Assembly (NCBI RefSeq): GCF_013315815.1
Contig: NZ_CP046051.1
Coordinates: 868,001-932,000 of the forward strand
Direction of reading: 5' to 3'
Source: Caproicibacterium lactatifermentans
Lineage (GTDB): Bacteria; Bacillota; Clostridia; Oscillospirales; Acutalibacteraceae
Length of the DNA stretch: 64,000 nucleotides
Shown: piece by piece, positions 55,223 through 62,655 of the stretch
Numbering within the stretch: position 1 is the first letter of the stretch
How the letters are laid out: every line of letters starts with the position of its first letter
Notes under the pieces: generated by a model
Database searches by the model: none
Told to the model about the DNA's origin: nothing
What the model saw: only the letters and a program-made list of their open reading frames with translations
Translations under genes and position numbers: made by a program

Positions 55223-56191
55223 ATGAGTGCAAAGTCCATTGCTGTTTTAACCAGCGGCGGGGATGCGCCGGGCATGAATGCTGCAATCCGTGCCGTTGTA
55301 CGTTCTGGTATTTCCAAAGGGTTCAGTGTCCTTGGCGTGCGCCGCGGATACAACGGCCTACTGAACGGCGACGTATACGAGATGAATCTGCGTAGTGTTT
55401 CGGACATCATCGGCCGTGGCGGCACCATCCTTTACACCGCCCGCAGCCCAGAGTTCAATGCACCAGAGGGCGTAAAGAAGGCAGCAGAGGTCTGCAGCAG
55501 ATTGAATGTTGTGGGTGTAGTCGTCATTGGCGGCGATGGCTCCTTCCGCGGGGCGCGGGACCTGACGAATGCCGGCGTACCCTGCATCGGCATTCCCGGT
55601 ACCATCGACAATGATATTGCTTCCAGCGAATATACCATCGGCTTTGATACAGCCATGAACACAGCCGTAGATATGATTGACCGTATCCGTGATACGGCAG
55701 AGTCCCATGACCGCTGCAGCGTTGTTGAGGTTATGGGCCGTCACTGCGGCGACTTAGCACTGCAGGTCGGTGTGGCAACTGGCGCTATCTCTATTCTTGT
55801 GCCGGAAATGCCATGGGATTTTCAGACGGATATCATTGACCGCATCCGTTTGGCGCAGAAGACCGGTAAGCGTCATTTTATTATCATGGTAGCAGAGGGT
55901 GTCGGCGGCACAAATGAGATTGCTAACCGCATTCAGAAGGAAACCGGAATTGAAACACGTGCTACCATTTTGGGCCATGTACAGCGCGGCGGTTCTCCGA
56001 ACCTGCGTGACCGTGTCGTTGCCAGTGAAATGGGCTACCATGCAGTGACACTGTTGGAAGAGGGCCAGGGCAACCGCGTGGTTGTTGTGCGTGGCGGCAA
56101 GGTTGTGGACCTCGACATTACAGAGGCACTGAACATGAAGCGTACATTCAATAAGGCTTTGTATGATGTTGCTTTGAGCATTTCCATCTGA
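55223..56191 (+). CDS. pfkA: ATP-dependent 6-phosphofructokinase
   Basis: The allosteric glycolytic enzyme, 322 residues. The ATP-binding loop is TSGGDAPGMNAAIR (10-23). GGDGS (103-107) marks the ATP-using type. The catalytic Asp129 is in PGTIDNDI, and MGRHCGDLAL is the substrate motif. dnaE-pfkA adjacency is common in Clostridia. A GGAGG site precedes the ATG. Confidence 0.97.
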   Translation: MSAKSIAVLTSGGDAPGMNAAIRAVVRSGISKGFSVLGVRRGYNGLLNGDVYEMNLRSVSDIIGRGGTILYTARSPEFNAPEGVKKAAEVCSRLNVVGVVVIGGDGSFRGARDLTNAGVPCIGIPGTIDNDIASSEYTIGFDTAMNTAVDMIDRIRDTAESHDRCSVVEVMGRHCGDLALQVGVATGAISILVPEMPWDFQTDIIDRIRLAQKTGKRHFIIMVAEGVGGTNEIANRIQKETGIETRATILGHVQRGGSPNLRDRVVASEMGYHAVTLLEEGQGNRVVVVRGGKVVDLDITEALNMKRTFNKALYDVALSISI

Positions 56192-56220
56192 TTTTTATCG
56201 GATAATACACAAAATACAAA

Positions 56221-56266
56221 AAGGCACCGAACAAACAGCTTTCTGCTGTTGTCGGTGTCTTTTTTA
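56221..56266. terminator. terminator between pfkA and the small-gene pair
   Basis: GGCACCGA...CAGC and GCTG...TCGGTGTC form a stem with bulges, with an A run on the left and a run of six or more T residues on the right. It serves both convergent units. Confidence 0.8.
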
Positions 56267-56452
56267 TGCCAGTGTGCTGACAACCTGCTGCATTTCTTCA
56301 AAAGAAGATGGGTCTGCCGTGCGTATTTTTTGACGAACGGATTCCGGCTGTGCATAGAAAAACTCATAGCTGGTCGTGTCTTGGTCTAAAAGGTCTGTTA
56401 GGCACAGGTGCTGCCCGCGCCCCGGTGCCGGTGAACTGTCCAGTCTATCCAT
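56264..56452 (-). CDS. small hypothetical protein, 62 residues
   Basis: The frame starting at ATG 56452 encodes a 62-residue protein that I cannot assign. Its middle (DTTSYEFFYAQPESVRQKIRT) and end (SFEEMQQVVSTLA) look like a compact two-helix fold rather than random translation. It begins inside the last codons of the preceding 63-residue gene (overlap of 8 bases), so the two are likely translated together. The stop codon abuts the shared terminator. Possible roles include a regulatory peptide. Confidence 0.55.
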   Translation of the reverse strand: MDRLDSSPAPGRGQHLCLTDLLDQDTTSYEFFYAQPESVRQKIRTADPSSFEEMQQVVSTLA

Positions 56453-56636
56453 TTTCTTCTTCTCCTCCCAGGCGGTGCACCAATGCCCGCATCTCCGCCT
56501 TGGAGTCCACCTGGTGCACCTGCTGCAGGACTTTCTGCTTCTGTTCAGGCCGCATTTCTGCGAATCTGTGGGCTGCCTGCTCATTTTCAAACAGCGCCAT
56601 GCCAAACCCCATTGGCAGTTCTTTGAGTGGTTCCAT
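56445..56636 (-). CDS. small hypothetical protein, 63 residues
   Basis: A 63-residue protein starting at the second ATG of the ATGATG at 56639-56634, six bases after GGAGGG. The sequence MEPLKELPMGFGMAL, then AAHRFAEMRPEQKQKVLQQ and SKAEMRALV, has a patterned amphipathic helix content. It resembles short hypothetical proteins common in Clostridia whose sequence mentions GMALAxN and MSxEEKQ-like segments. The function is unknown. It is followed by an 8-base overlap with the next small gene. Confidence 0.65.
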   Translation of the reverse strand: MEPLKELPMGFGMALFENEQAAHRFAEMRPEQKQKVLQQVHQVDSKAEMRALVHRLGGEEENG

Positions 56637-56815
56637 CATTTCCCTCCGTTTGCAGCATATCGAAAGCCGCATAAAGTAGTGTGTGCACTGCCAAAGAGAA
56701 TATAAGAAGACGGCGGCCGCCAGAATTTTCAAATAAAAAAATTCCTGCATTTGGCAGCCTTTGCAGGCTGGTAAACGCAGGGAGGAGAAGTGCCGTACTT
56801 TTCTGACAAACAAAA

Positions 56816-56846
56816 AAGCTAAGAAATCCGCGGATTTCTTAGCTTT
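56816..56846 (-). terminator. terminator of the tRNA operon
   Basis: AAGCTAAGAAATCCG and CGGATTTCTTAGCTT form a 15-pair stem directly downstream of the tRNA-Thr gene. A T run follows on the minus strand. Confidence 0.92.
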
Positions 56847-56852
56847 ACTTGA

Positions 56853-56928
56853 TGGAGCTGCTAACGCGATTCGAACGCGTGACCTCATCCTTACCAAGGA
56901 TGTGCTCTGCCAACTGAGCCATAGCAGC
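56853..56928 (-). tRNA. tRNA-Thr(GGT)
   Basis: Read on the minus strand, the anticodon stem CATCC/GGATG holds loop TTGGTAA, with anticodon GGT. The T-arm (GCGTTCGAATCGC) is canonical, and the CCA end is encoded at 56855-56853. Length 76. Confidence 0.95.
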
Positions 56929-56931
56929 AAA

Positions 56932-57008
56932 TGGCGACTCGGAACGGGATCGAACCGTCGACCTCTAGCGTGACAGGCTAGCGTTCTAACCAGCTGAACT
57001 ACCGAGCC
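56932..57008 (-). tRNA. tRNA-Asp(GTC)
   Basis: The acceptor stem GGCTCGG pairs with CCGAGTC. The anticodon loop CTGTCAC gives anticodon GTC. The CCA end is encoded at 56934-56932. Length 77. Three bases separate it from each neighbouring tRNA. Confidence 0.95.
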
Positions 57009-57011
57009 GTA

Positions 57012-57087
57012 TGGCAGGGGCAGAAGGACTTGAACCCTCGGCACGTGGTTTTGGAGACCACTGCTCTACCAACTGAGCTATGCCCCT
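57012..57087 (-). tRNA. tRNA-Trp(CCA)
   Basis: The acceptor stem AGGGGCA pairs with TGCCCCT. The anticodon loop CTCCAAA gives anticodon CCA. CCA is encoded at 57014-57012. Length 76. It is the first gene of the three-tRNA transcript. Confidence 0.95.
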
Positions 57088-57132
57088 ATATTGTTCTTAC
57101 GTTGGTGAGGGTAACTCCCAAGCGCGAAAATA

Positions 57133-57161
57133 ATAATACCATGTTATTGCGCAAATGTCAA
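57133..57161 (-). promoter_or_regulatory. promoter of the tRNA operon
   Basis: On the minus strand, TTGACA (57161-57156) and TATTAT (57138-57133) lie 17 bases apart, about 45 bases before tRNA-Trp. Confidence 0.8.
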
Positions 57162-57214
57162 CACTTTTCTCATTTTTTTGTCTGTAGGACTGGAAATCTT
57201 TTTTTTCGGACACT

Positions 57215-57243
57215 TTTGTCGGTTCAGCAGACAAACCGACAAA
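57215..57243 (+). repeat. perfect inverted repeat between the tRNA promoter and the pilin-like genes
   Basis: TTTGTCGGTT (57215-57224) and AACCGACAAA (57234-57243) form a ten-pair stem with a nine-base loop. It may act in the leader of the pilin-like pair or be an operator. Confidence 0.55.
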
Positions 57244-57335
57244 TTTATGTCTGCCAAAAAAGTATGATAAAACATATTCCTGCTGAAAAAACAGAAACCG
57301 GGCAATTCTACAGTGGAAGAGAGGAGAAGAGTTTA

Positions 57336-58031
57336 TTGAAAAAAGAAGTTCAAAAGAAAAGCCGCTTTCACCGAATATTGTCACTAATCCTTTTGGCGGC
57401 GGTTACCGTGGGTGTCGGTATTACGTTTGCCAGTGCGGCGTTCTGTGCGCCGTCCGTATCGCATCAGTCAGAACCTGCTGAGAAGTTCCCGCAAAAAGCA
57501 TTATTTCGCACACCTGCGGCTGCCCCAAGAAGTACACTGCTGATTCAGCAGACAGTCATTGGTCATACCCAGCGGCGCGAATTTACATTTTATATGACCG
57601 TTACCGATACAAAAGGCAGGACCTGCGGTGATATCCTGCGGTATTGTGATGGCCCTGCCGGACAGATATGTACACTGTATCCTGACCAAAGCGGCCGCTA
57701 TATTTTTTCTTTGCAGGATGGGGATAAGGTCCTTTTTAGTCTGCCCAAAAATTGCCGCTGTACGGTTGAGGAGGAGCAAATACGGAATTGTCGGACAACG
57801 GTACATACGGACAGCGGCCGCTTCATAGAGGGCAGGGCGTGCACCGGTACGCTGATGAAAGAAACCACACTGAACTTTCAAAACCGGCAGGCTGTTGCCC
57901 CATCGGCAGATGCTTCCGGCGGTGCAGCACCAGCTCTGCTGACAGCGTCAGCCGGTCTTGCCATATGGGCACTATACCAGAAACAGCATACCGCAAAAAA
58001 GGGAAGAAGGTGTTCGGAACATGGCTGTTAA
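57336..58031 (+). CDS. secreted pilin/adhesin-domain-like protein
   Basis: A 231-residue protein started at TTG 57336 behind GAGGAGA. A signal-type helix covers residues 12-36 (ILSLILLAAVTVGVG and on). The extracellular part has one immunoglobulin-like module, with REFTFYMTVTDTKG, then FSLQDGDKVLFSLPKNC, then TLMKETTLNFQNRQ. This is the strand order of DUF7601/isopeptide-type repeats of Gram-positive surface proteins. A C-terminal helix (about 200-215) with basic end follows, but no LPxTG. It overlaps the next gene by 11 bases. The role is unknown; membrane-anchored display is inferred. Confidence 0.6.
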   Translation: MKKEVQKKSRFHRILSLILLAAVTVGVGITFASAAFCAPSVSHQSEPAEKFPQKALFRTPAAAPRSTLLIQQTVIGHTQRREFTFYMTVTDTKGRTCGDILRYCDGPAGQICTLYPDQSGRYIFSLQDGDKVLFSLPKNCRCTVEEEQIRNCRTTVHTDSGRFIEGRACTGTLMKETTLNFQNRQAVAPSADASGGAAPALLTASAGLAIWALYQKQHTAKKGRRCSEHGC

Positions 58032-58644
58032 AAAAACAGTTTGTGCAGTCCTGCTTCTATCGTTTCTGTTTTCAGTATTGTTTGCGGTTCCCGTATCTGC
58101 GGAAGAAACAGCAGCAGTCCTGTTCATTCCGGTCGAGAGCACCTTCACGGGTATGCGGCCGGGCAAAGTACCCGCATTTCGGTATACCATTTCAGAAGGG
58201 TGTTCATCTACACCGATGCCGCCGACATCACAACTAACCATACAGGGTGGCGGAAGGGCTTCCTTTGGTCCTATTTTTTATCAGCATACCGGCAGCTATG
58301 TTTATCAAATTCAGCAGGAACAAGGCACGTTGACACACTGCCAGTATGATGACTCTGTTTATACAGTGACAGTGCAGGTTACGCGCACAGATTCCGGCAG
58401 GCTTTCAGCGGCGTTTCATGCAAAAAGGAATGGAAAACAGACAGAAACCGTTTCGTTTGTGGACAGTCTGACCGAGCCGGTGGAATTTGCCGCTTCACGT
58501 ATTCCATTGACCGTTTCAACCTCAGCCGTTTCCCGTCCGGCTGCGTCCGGCGGCTCAGTTTCCGCAAAACCATGTATTCCGGTAGCTGGTGCTAGTGCGG
58601 CTGGATTAGTTGTTTTGCGGGCAGTACGGAAAAAAACGCGCTGA
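58021..58644 (+). CDS. pilin isopeptide-linkage-domain (Spy0128-like) protein
   Basis: A 207-residue secreted protein. The signal peptide (AVKKTVCAVLLLSFLFS, cut after VSAEE-like site about residue 28) is clear. One Spy0128-type domain follows. It includes TSQLTIQGGGRASFGPIFYQHTG, then SYVYQIQQEQG and YDDSVYTVTVQVTRT. Isopeptide domains use Lys and Asn with a Glu; a complete triad is not obvious. The C-terminus has a glycine/alanine-rich helix and RKKTR, without LPxTG. It is coupled to the preceding gene by overlap. I see no sortase gene in the window. Confidence 0.72.
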   Translation: MAVKKTVCAVLLLSFLFSVLFAVPVSAEETAAVLFIPVESTFTGMRPGKVPAFRYTISEGCSSTPMPPTSQLTIQGGGRASFGPIFYQHTGSYVYQIQQEQGTLTHCQYDDSVYTVTVQVTRTDSGRLSAAFHAKRNGKQTETVSFVDSLTEPVEFAASRIPLTVSTSAVSRPAASGGSVSAKPCIPVAGASAAGLVVLRAVRKKTR

Positions 58645-58753
58645 GTCGTTCTTTTCTCATAAGGAGCGGCTGAATTATTTTGCAGGTACCGCTTTTGCAG
58701 ATGCCGACAGTACAATTTCTCCAAAAATTTATATTTTTCCTTTTCCAGTCTGC

Positions 58754-58782
58754 TTGCGCAATGGGGTGGGATGTGCTATAAT
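58754..58782 (+). promoter_or_regulatory. promoter of a candidate small RNA
   Basis: TTGCGC (58754-58759) and TATAAT (58777-58782) with a 17-base spacer. No start codon with a ribosome site follows before a terminator. Confidence 0.65.
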
Positions 58783-58788
58783 CTCTGT

Positions 58789-58870
58789 TGCAAAAGATTT
58801 TCAATTGTCGAATAAAGAGTTCCGCTGGGGAAATATAAAACGGTGCGGAGTATCTCTCCGCATTTTTTCT
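58789..58870 (+). ncRNA. candidate small RNA, about 80 bases
   Basis: Transcription from the promoter just upstream would meet a clear intrinsic terminator at 58844-58868: TGCGGAG-TATCT-CTCCGCA and six T residues. The 80 or so bases between contain no plausible coding sequence. I do not recognise the RNA; it does not look like 6S, SRP, RNase P or tmRNA. It could equally be a short attenuated leader. Confidence 0.45.
58844..58868 (+). terminator. terminator of the candidate small RNA
   Basis: A seven-pair GC-rich stem (58844-58850 with 58856-58862) with a five-base loop, followed by six T residues. Confidence 0.85.
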
Positions 58871-59265
58871 GCAAAGATGTTCATTTGTGCGGTATTAGGT
58901 TAAGCGGGTTTATTCGGCAATTATCTATATATAATATATAAAATACGTCATTCAGTGGATCTGTTAAGCAGGTCCGCTGTTTCGCTTTTTGTTTCATATT
59001 CCCTGTCAGCAGCACCAGGGAATATCTACAGAGGAACCGCCTCTTTTATTATGTTTTATGCTGCCCGGAAATTTCATTTCCTGTGTGTCAGGATAATCCT
59101 TTCAGTTAACTCTCCTTAAAAATTTCACTTACTTTAGGGATTGTTCATTAATCAGCCAAAGGCTGCCCTAATACCCGGCAGGTCTGTTGTCCTGCAGCTT
59201 TTGCAGACTTCCGCACGGCAGGGAATCTGCAGTCTTTTCGCTGTTTTATTAAGGAGGCTCGTTTC
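58871..59265 (+). promoter_or_regulatory. 395-base non-coding region with hairpins upstream of the antiporter gene
   Basis: No gene is evident. A TATAAT-like box lies at 58930-58935 in a very AT-rich stretch. CAGTGGATCTG/CAGGTCCGCTG (58953-58979) forms an 11-pair stem with G-U pairs. ATATTCCCTG/CAGGGAATAT (58996-59025) is a perfect ten-pair stem. GC-rich segments near 59170-59250 can pair (CTGCAG repeats). A long structured leader for the antiporter gene is likely; its ligand, if any, is unknown. Confidence 0.5.
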
Positions 59266-60723
59266 TTGAATATTTTCAATCTATCATCCGGTGGACTTGC
59301 AGTAGCCTTTCTGCACTGGTTCCCGGCTGCAGCTTCCGCAACAACGCATGTGAAAGCGACGGCTGCTGCGGCTTCTGCATCCATTCCACCGTGGCTCTGC
59401 ATTCCATTTGTAGGGCTTCTGCTTTCCATTGCGATTGTTCCGCTTATCAAACCAGACTGGTGGGATCGCAATAAGGGAAAGGCTGTGCTGGTTTGGTCAC
59501 TGCTGTTTATTATTCCTTTTGCCATCACCTGTGGTATAGGAAGGACAACAGACGTTGTTTTGGACTGTATCTTTAACGACTATCTGACCTTTATTATCCT
59601 GTTGTTTGGCCTGTTTTGTGTGTCAGGCAATATTACCCTTGAGGGTGACCTTGCCGGTTCACCACGCATCAATGTAATTCTTCTTCTGATTGGTACATTG
59701 CTTTCCAGCTGGATTGGTACGACCGGTGCCAGCATGCTGATGGTTCGCCCAATCATTAAAGTGAATTCTTGGCGGAAACGCAAAAGTCACATCATGATAT
59801 TCTTCATTTTCCTTATTTCCAATCTTGGCGGCTGCCTGACACCTATCGGCGACCCGCCGCTGCTGATGGGCTTTATGCGTGGCGTGCCGTTCTTCTGGAG
59901 CCTGCACCTGTTCCCGGTGCTTGCTTTCAACGCAGCGGTGCTGCTGCTTATTTTCTACTGGATTGACCGCTACAATTATCGGAAAGATATTGCAGAAGGC
60001 TGGAAACCGGACATCAGCAAACCCGGCGGAAAAGTCAAGATTCACGGTCTGCACAATATCTTCTTCCTGATTATGATTGTTATCGGCGTTATCCTTAGTG
60101 GTACATTGCCGACCATACCTGCCTTTAAGGATGCTTCCGGTAATGTACTGGGCATTCATATTACAAGCAATGTTACACTGGGATTCCCGTCTATTATTGA
60201 AGTTGCTATTATCCTGTTAGCAGCATGGCTGTCCTTCCGCACAACCGATAAAACGGTTCGTACAAAGAACCATTTTACATGGGGTGCTATTCAGGAAGTG
60301 GCCACTTTGTTCATCGGCATTTTCATCACCATGCAGCCTGCGCTGATTCTGCTGAAACTGCATGGTGCAGAACTGGGTCTCAACCAGCCAGCGCAGATGT
60401 TCTGGGCAGCCGGTGCACTTTCCAGCTTCCTTGACAATACACCGACCTATCTGGTGTTCCTCACCACGGCGGGTGCTCTGGGCTTTACCAGCGGTCTGTC
60501 TACTTCTGTAGGTATGATTCCGCTCAAAATGCTCATGGCTATCTCCTGTGGTTCCGTGTTCATGGGTGCCAACACCTACATTGGCAATGCGCCGAACTTT
60601 ATGGTTAAATCCATCTCGGATGAAAACGGTATTCGTATGCCTTCTTTCTTCGGCTATATGCTGTGGTCTGTGGCATTCCTCATTCCAGTGTTCCTGCTGG
60701 ATACGCTCATATTCTTCTTATAA
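59266..60723 (+). CDS. NhaD/ArsB-superfamily sodium:proton antiporter
   Basis: A 485-residue polytopic membrane protein of the ion-transporter superfamily. Conserved blocks are CVSGNITLEGDLAGSPRIN, then SNLGGCLTPIGDPPLLMGF and LSSFLDNTPTYLVFL, as in NhaD-type Na+/H+ antiporters and related arsenite or citrate carriers. About 12 helices are visible. The start is TTG 59266, eight bases after AAGGAGG. A sodium role would fit with the Rnf pump elsewhere in the window. The next gene begins 15 bases later. Confidence 0.85.
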   Translation: MNIFNLSSGGLAVAFLHWFPAAASATTHVKATAAAASASIPPWLCIPFVGLLLSIAIVPLIKPDWWDRNKGKAVLVWSLLFIIPFAITCGIGRTTDVVLDCIFNDYLTFIILLFGLFCVSGNITLEGDLAGSPRINVILLLIGTLLSSWIGTTGASMLMVRPIIKVNSWRKRKSHIMIFFIFLISNLGGCLTPIGDPPLLMGFMRGVPFFWSLHLFPVLAFNAAVLLLIFYWIDRYNYRKDIAEGWKPDISKPGGKVKIHGLHNIFFLIMIVIGVILSGTLPTIPAFKDASGNVLGIHITSNVTLGFPSIIEVAIILLAAWLSFRTTDKTVRTKNHFTWGAIQEVATLFIGIFITMQPALILLKLHGAELGLNQPAQMFWAAGALSSFLDNTPTYLVFLTTAGALGFTSGLSTSVGMIPLKMLMAISCGSVFMGANTYIGNAPNFMVKSISDENGIRMPSFFGYMLWSVAFLIPVFLLDTLIFFL

Positions 60724-60738
60724 GGGGGGGACTCAACT

Positions 60739-61752
60739 ATGCAAGATAAAACGATGCAGGAAAATCGTGCAAAATGTATGAAGCTCGCTGAACGGATTTA
60801 TGAATTGGACGGCGAGGTTTATCAGTGCCTGGGGTCCTCTCTGGGACGGGTTTTTACCGGTAGCCGTGACGAATGTGTGGAAAGCCTTGCGGAGCTAATG
60901 TGCGGCAGCCGGAAATCCTATTTGCTGCGCAGTGAAATGGCCTTGGTAGCAAATATGGCCCGCACCATTCCCGATGAGGAAACACGTGCCCGTTTAATGG
61001 CTGAGTACAACAACATTTTAGTGGAGATTAAAAGCATTCCCACCAGCTTTGGTACGGTCGATATTTTGGATGAAAGCCGTGCAAAACTGAACGCTATTCA
61101 TCTGCATGAACGCTTTACTGACAAAGATCATCTGATTGTCTGCATCAGCCGTACACTTGGCTGTGCAGGTACAGATATTGGTTTTGCACTGGCAAATGCG
61201 CTGAAAATCAATTTTTATGATCAGAAGATATTTAATACCGTCTTGGAACATCTGGATGCGGACAAGAATTCTATTGAAGATATCTCCAGCGCTAATGCAG
61301 TGCCCAATAAGGTGAGAAAGCCACAGAAGGGTCAGACGTTGGACAACTTCCACCGTTACCATGGACTGCCCGAAAACGACGCGGTATTCTTTAACTTGAG
61401 CGGGCTTCTCTGCGAAATGGCTGCCAAAGAAGATTTTGTCGTTATGGGACGCTGCGCAGATGTTATTTTAACGGGTGGCCGTATCCCGCATGTCAGCGTC
61501 TTCATTACGGCGCCATTTGAACAGCGTGTACGGCGTGTGATGAAAACGCATTCGCTGGACCGCAAGCATGCCAGCAATCTGCTGAAGCAGCTGGACCACA
61601 AGCGCAGCAAGTATTATCATTTCTTTACCGGCCGCAAATGGGGCGACCCGGAAAACTATGACTTGTGTATCAATAGCGCAAGCTATGGAATTCAGGGATC
61701 TGTTGAAATGATTTCCCGTATGATTGACCAAAACGGTCTTTACCGGAGATAA
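60739..61752 (+). CDS. cytidylate kinase-like protein
   Basis: A 337-residue protein. Residues 1-125 are a helical N-terminal domain of unknown role. Residues 130-337 resemble the cytidylate kinase-like family: VCISRTLGCAGTDIGFALANAL takes the P-loop position, followed by INFYDQKIF and VVMGRCADVILTG. The P-loop is degenerate: GCAGTD replaces the GSGGR-type loop of relatives, which themselves lack the Walker Lys. A nucleotide-sensing rather than catalytic role is possible. It is coupled to the antiporter by close spacing behind AAGGGGGG. Confidence 0.75.
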   Translation: MQDKTMQENRAKCMKLAERIYELDGEVYQCLGSSLGRVFTGSRDECVESLAELMCGSRKSYLLRSEMALVANMARTIPDEETRARLMAEYNNILVEIKSIPTSFGTVDILDESRAKLNAIHLHERFTDKDHLIVCISRTLGCAGTDIGFALANALKINFYDQKIFNTVLEHLDADKNSIEDISSANAVPNKVRKPQKGQTLDNFHRYHGLPENDAVFFNLSGLLCEMAAKEDFVVMGRCADVILTGGRIPHVSVFITAPFEQRVRRVMKTHSLDRKHASNLLKQLDHKRSKYYHFFTGRKWGDPENYDLCINSASYGIQGSVEMISRMIDQNGLYRR

Positions 61753-61793
61753 AGCAAAACGTATGATATCCCATTTTTTGCTTTTGGCAGAGG

Positions 61794-61831
61794 AAAAGGA
61801 ACCGATTCATTATTTTGAACCGGTTCCTTTT
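61794..61831. terminator. terminator after the cytidylate kinase-like gene
   Basis: AAAAGGAACCG (61794-61804) pairs with CGGTTCCTTTT (61821-61831), with T-rich sequence after it. The convergent minus-strand ORF ends inside it. Confidence 0.8.
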
Positions 61832-62187
61832 CTGTTTTGCAGAAAGGAGAAGGGCAATCCTTTCTGCGGACTGCACAATTGAAGATTTTTTTGCCGCAGC
61901 CTTACAAATTTTTTTATGGTTGTAAATCTATAGTAATGGTACTTAAAGACGCATTTAGTCTGGTTGCAGGCAGCAAGGAAGGGTATTCCATTACGTGTGA
62001 CCAGTGCTGTGTGCGGGGCAATTACACTGCCAAAGGGTGTTTTTAAGCCAATTCTTCCACAGGAACACTTGTGCAGGGCCCAGCCTTCCGGTAGTTCTGC
62101 AACGTATTTTTCGTAAATGTCTTTCGGAGAAGAAGACCAAATCATTCCTTCTGTACTCTTGTAAGCATATATTGTGATTGTATCCAT
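61810..62187 (-). CDS. hypothetical protein, up to 125 residues
   Basis: The frame opens MDTITIYAYKSTEGMIWSS, and continues with LPEGWALHKCSCGRIGLKTPFGS, protein-like up to about residue 90. The last 30 residues run into the shared terminator and look non-coding, so the true gene may have lost its original 3' end. A good minus-strand promoter (62256-62228) precedes it. The Shine-Dalgarno site AGAGGAAG is 13 bases from the ATG, rather far. I do not know its function. Confidence 0.45.
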   Translation of the reverse strand: MDTITIYAYKSTEGMIWSSSPKDIYEKYVAELPEGWALHKCSCGRIGLKTPFGSVIAPHTALVTRNGIPFLAACNQTKCVFKYHYYRFTTIKKFVRLRQKNLQLCSPQKGLPFSFLQNRKGTGSK

Positions 62188-62227
62188 AAATCAGATGTGC
62201 TTCCTCTTGTCTTATATTTACTTCACC

Positions 62228-62256
62228 AGTATAAGATATTATAAAAGGAAATGCAA
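62228..62256 (-). promoter_or_regulatory. promoter for the minus-strand hypothetical gene
   Basis: TTGCAT (62256-62251) and TATACT (62233-62228) with a 17-base spacer; a TATAAT also lies inside the spacer. Confidence 0.6.
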
Positions 62257-62338
62257 GTACACACCTTTTGTAAAAGTTACAACTTGTTTTGCCATACCGC
62301 AGCGTATATACTAATGGTAGATACAAAAGGGGGGAGAA

Positions 62339-62602
62339 GTGAAAACCATGACCGATGAAGAAATGCTTGCTGCCATTCAGCAAATGTTGGACCAACAGTT
62401 TGGTCAAGTCAATACACGATTGGATAATATGGATACACGTTTAGACAGCATGGATGCGAAGATATCCGATATGCAGACAGATATTGCAGATATTAAACAG
62501 GATGCTGCCATTACGAGGTCGGCAGCGAACACGCTGCTGGATTGGGCGGAAAAGGCACAGGTTGAAGTTAAAATTCCCTTGTACAGAAAAGAAGCTGAAT
62601 GA
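62339..62602 (+). CDS. small coiled-coil protein, 87 residues
   Basis: The GTG at 62339 (or the ATG at 62348) begins an 87-residue protein. After MTDEEMLAAIQQMLDQQFG comes a heptad-like repeat (NTRLDNMDTRLDSMDAKISDM), typical of short trimeric or tetrameric coiled coils in Clostridia, then a hydrophobic end (LLDWAEKAQVEVKIP). AAAAGGGGGG precedes the GTG at a suitable distance. The role is unknown; similar proteins occur near integrases and regulators, but none is here. Confidence 0.6.
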   Translation: MKTMTDEEMLAAIQQMLDQQFGQVNTRLDNMDTRLDSMDAKISDMQTDIADIKQDAAITRSAANTLLDWAEKAQVEVKIPLYRKEAE

Positions 62603-62622
62603 AATACATAGTGTACAGGCAA

Positions 62623-62655
62623 ACAGGCGCTTCCATCCGGAAGCGCCTGTTTTTG
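62623..62655 (+). terminator. terminator after the coiled-coil gene
   Basis: ACAGGCGCTT (62623-62632) and AAGCGCCTGT (62641-62650) form a ten-pair stem followed by five T residues. Confidence 0.9.

Noticed and set aside
58610..58903. 97-codon ORF downstream of the pilin-like pair
   Set aside because: No ribosome site; it covers the sRNA promoter and terminator and its residues look random.
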